Assembly: GCF_022288725.1 (NCBI RefSeq)
Contig: NZ_JAKNTA010000012.1
Span: 16,308-48,834 of the forward strand
Source of the DNA: Kitasatospora sp. A2-31
GTDB taxonomy: Bacteria; Actinomycetota; Actinomycetes; Streptomycetales; Streptomycetaceae
Direction: 5' to 3'
Length of the DNA stretch: 32,527 nucleotides
Shown here: piece after piece, positions 31,627 through 32,527 of the stretch
Layout: each line of letters opens with the position of its first letter
How positions within the stretch are numbered: position 1 is the first letter of the stretch
Translations under genes and position numbers: made by a program
Notes under the pieces: generated by a model
What the model was told of the DNA's origin: nothing
The model's input: the letters and a program-made list of their open reading frames with translations, nothing else
Databases searched by the model: none

Positions 31627-32086
31627 ACAACCCCGGCCCGTCCTCGCACAACCACCCGCGCTCCACCAGCCGCTTGGCACGGAACCGAGCGGCCTGTTCG
31701 CGCGCGTCACTGGCCTGCCAGCCCAGATGATCGCGCATCTGCCGGGCCCGCACGCCGCCCCCGCCACCGGCTGCGTCGTCCTGGACCAGTGCCACGATCG
31801 CCGCGCAGTCACCCGGCAGCACCGCAAGATCCAACCCCTGACGCCACGGCGGGATTTCGACCCTGGCCGCAACACCACCCGCAGCCCCCGCCACCGCGGT
31901 GTCCGGCACGCCCGACGCGGCGGCCAGGGCATCGACGACCTCCTCGCGGGCGACGGCCGCGCGCCGCACGGCCTCCTCTGCCTCCAGCACCGCCGCCCGG
32001 ACCCGCTCCAGCTCGGCGCGCAACTCCTCCACTCGGGCCAGCGCGGCCCGTTCCCGCTCCTCCAGCAGACCCACCACCGACGCCAT
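31598..32086 (-). CDS. IS passenger: coiled-coil plus winged-helix-like protein
   Basis: This is a 162-residue protein starting MASVVGLLEERERAALARVE. Residues 5-55 form a strongly predicted coiled coil (LLEERERAALARVEELRAEL, ERVRAAVLEAEEAVRRAAV). The C-terminal 60 residues resemble a winged helix (RARQMRDHLGW, REQAARFRAKRLVERGWLCE, PGLFKPRPG). Proteins with this MASVVGLLEE start commonly lie next to Streptomyces transposase genes; their role is not established, and DNA binding or transposition control is inference. The ATG at 32086 was chosen over an upstream start because the family begins there; an aggtggcgg site precedes it. It converges on and overlaps the transposase 3' end, so each could limit the other's expression. 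Confidence 0.75.
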   Translation of the reverse strand: MASVVGLLEERERAALARVEELRAELERVRAAVLEAEEAVRRAAVAREEVVDALAAASGVPDTAVAGAAGGVAARVEIPPWRQGLDLAVLPGDCAAIVALVQDDAAGGGGGVRARQMRDHLGWQASDAREQAARFRAKRLVERGWLCEDGPGLFKPRPGRAG

Positions 32087-32269
32087 CCGCCACCTCCACC
32101 GACAGACAACCCGACCACCCGAGCCTGCCTCGCCAACACCGGCGTCATGCCTGAGCTGCGGAAACACGCCGATCAAGTTCGGTACAACAACGGCTTCTGA
32201 ACACAGCGGATCCAGCCTGCCTACCCGGCGACGACCACATGCCTGAACAGCGAAGACTTGAAGCTACGT
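32087..32269. other. Right non-coding end of the IS
   Basis: About 180 bp between the passenger start and the right inverted repeat; no gene is recognised. It should hold the passenger promoter on the minus strand. Confidence 0.4.
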
Positions 32270-32289
32270 CCGCTTTGGGAATCGCTTCT
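32270..32289 (-). repeat. IS terminal inverted repeat, right
   Basis: Exact reverse complement of 30524-30543. One base (t32290) separates it from the left end of the next IS copy, creating a near-perfect palindrome across the junction. Confidence 0.9.
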
Positions 32290-32290
32290 T

Positions 32291-32527
32291 AGAAGCGATT
32301 CCCAAAGCGGATGACACGCCTGCTGATCGAACTGTCGCGCGTGTCGACCTCGTTCGGGTGATCGGGCGCTGATTGAGACATAGGGAAAGGGCCTCCTGCA
32401 CAGCTCGGTGATGTCTAGTCAACTGAGCATCAGGAGGCCCTGGTGTCCCACTGTGGCGTGCCCGCCCCGTCCGCGTCTACCTTCGGCGTGTCGCCGTGCG
32501 ACTGCCTCGCCCACCAGTTCGGCAACG
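32291..32527 (+). mobile_element. Second, tandem copy of the same IS (left end only)
   Basis: This 237-bp stretch appears identical to 30524-30760, including the left inverted repeat, the ribosome-binding-site hairpin (32388-32441) and the transposase start. The window ends inside it. It is head-to-tail with the first copy. Confidence 0.88.
32443..32527 (+). CDS. IS5-family transposase, second copy, 5' end only
   Basis: These are the first 28 codons of the same transposase as at 30676-31626 (VSHCGVPAPSASTFGVSPCD), with the same aggagg site in the hairpin arm. It is cut only by the window edge; whether the copy is intact beyond is unknown. Confidence 0.85.
   Translation, partial: MSHCGVPAPSASTFGVSPCDCLAHQFGN

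Larger units (their letters stand above)
30524..32289 (+). mobile_element. IS5-family insertion sequence, complete copy
   Basis: This is a 1766-bp element bounded by perfect 20-bp inverted repeats: agaagcgattcccaaagcgg at 30524-30543 and its reverse complement at 32270-32289. It encodes a DDE transposase on the plus strand and a convergent coiled-coil protein on the minus strand. It is longer than most IS5-family elements because of the passenger. It interrupts an alpha/beta-hydrolase fragment on the left. On the right a second copy begins after a single t, so no simple target duplication can be read. Confidence 0.88.

Noticed and set aside
1..32527. CRISPR array
   Set aside because: No regularly spaced repeats with unique spacers were seen; the only direct repeats are short tandem arrays, the IS copies and the single 64-bp island repeat.

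Overview
The window looks like chromosomal DNA of a high-GC actinomycete, most likely Streptomyces or a close relative such as Kitasatospora. Coding frames have GC-saturated third positions and many GTG starts. Mycothiol-linked formaldehyde detoxification is present (an S-(hydroxymethyl)mycothiol dehydrogenase coupled to a metallo-beta-lactamase hydrolase). Several families typical of Streptomyces also occur: DUF5937/ArsR, DUF6882, DUF6928, ALF repeats and FG-GAP/LGFP secreted proteins. All names come from reading the translations by eye; no database was searched.

Bases 1 to about 13,100 look like ordinary chromosome. In order they hold the start of a PPOX-class flavin protein, the mycothiol dehydrogenase/hydrolase pair, a P450 with its overlapping 3Fe-4S ferredoxin, an aminoglycoside-phosphotransferase-like protein, a DUF6882 protein followed by the decayed C-terminus of a ribosome-inactivating protein (RIP), and a PhzF-family protein. 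Then come a DUF5937/ArsR regulator facing an MFS transporter across a perfect 12-bp inverted repeat, a variant metallo-beta-lactamase protein, and an FAD ferredoxin reductase that could serve the P450.

Bases about 13,060 to 30,380 look like an accessory island. A 64-65 bp direct repeat of the ferredoxin-reductase 3' end bounds it (13061-13124 and 30319-30383), and the N-terminal remnant of a large serine recombinase lies just inside the right copy. The island holds two tRNA genes one base apart (Trp CCA, and an irregular Tyr GTA), small proteins, a DUF6928 fragment joined to a Tn3-family transposase fragment, and a secreted trypsin-fold protein that has lost its catalytic His and Ser. It also holds a frameshifted ALF-repeat gene and an operon of three very large beta-rich proteins without signal peptides (952, 1529 and 624 residues), preceded by a small CARDB-like protein. 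This operon is the best candidate for an undescribed system: the genes are translationally coupled, two end in Ig-like domains, one is built of about 85-90-residue repeats, and I recognise no enzymatic motif.

Bases 30,524 to the end hold a complete 1766-bp IS5-family insertion sequence with perfect 20-bp terminal inverted repeats and an antisense passenger gene. A second copy starts one base later and runs off the window. The transposase Shine-Dalgarno sequence lies in one arm of an 11-bp inverted repeat, which suggests control of translation by hairpin formation.
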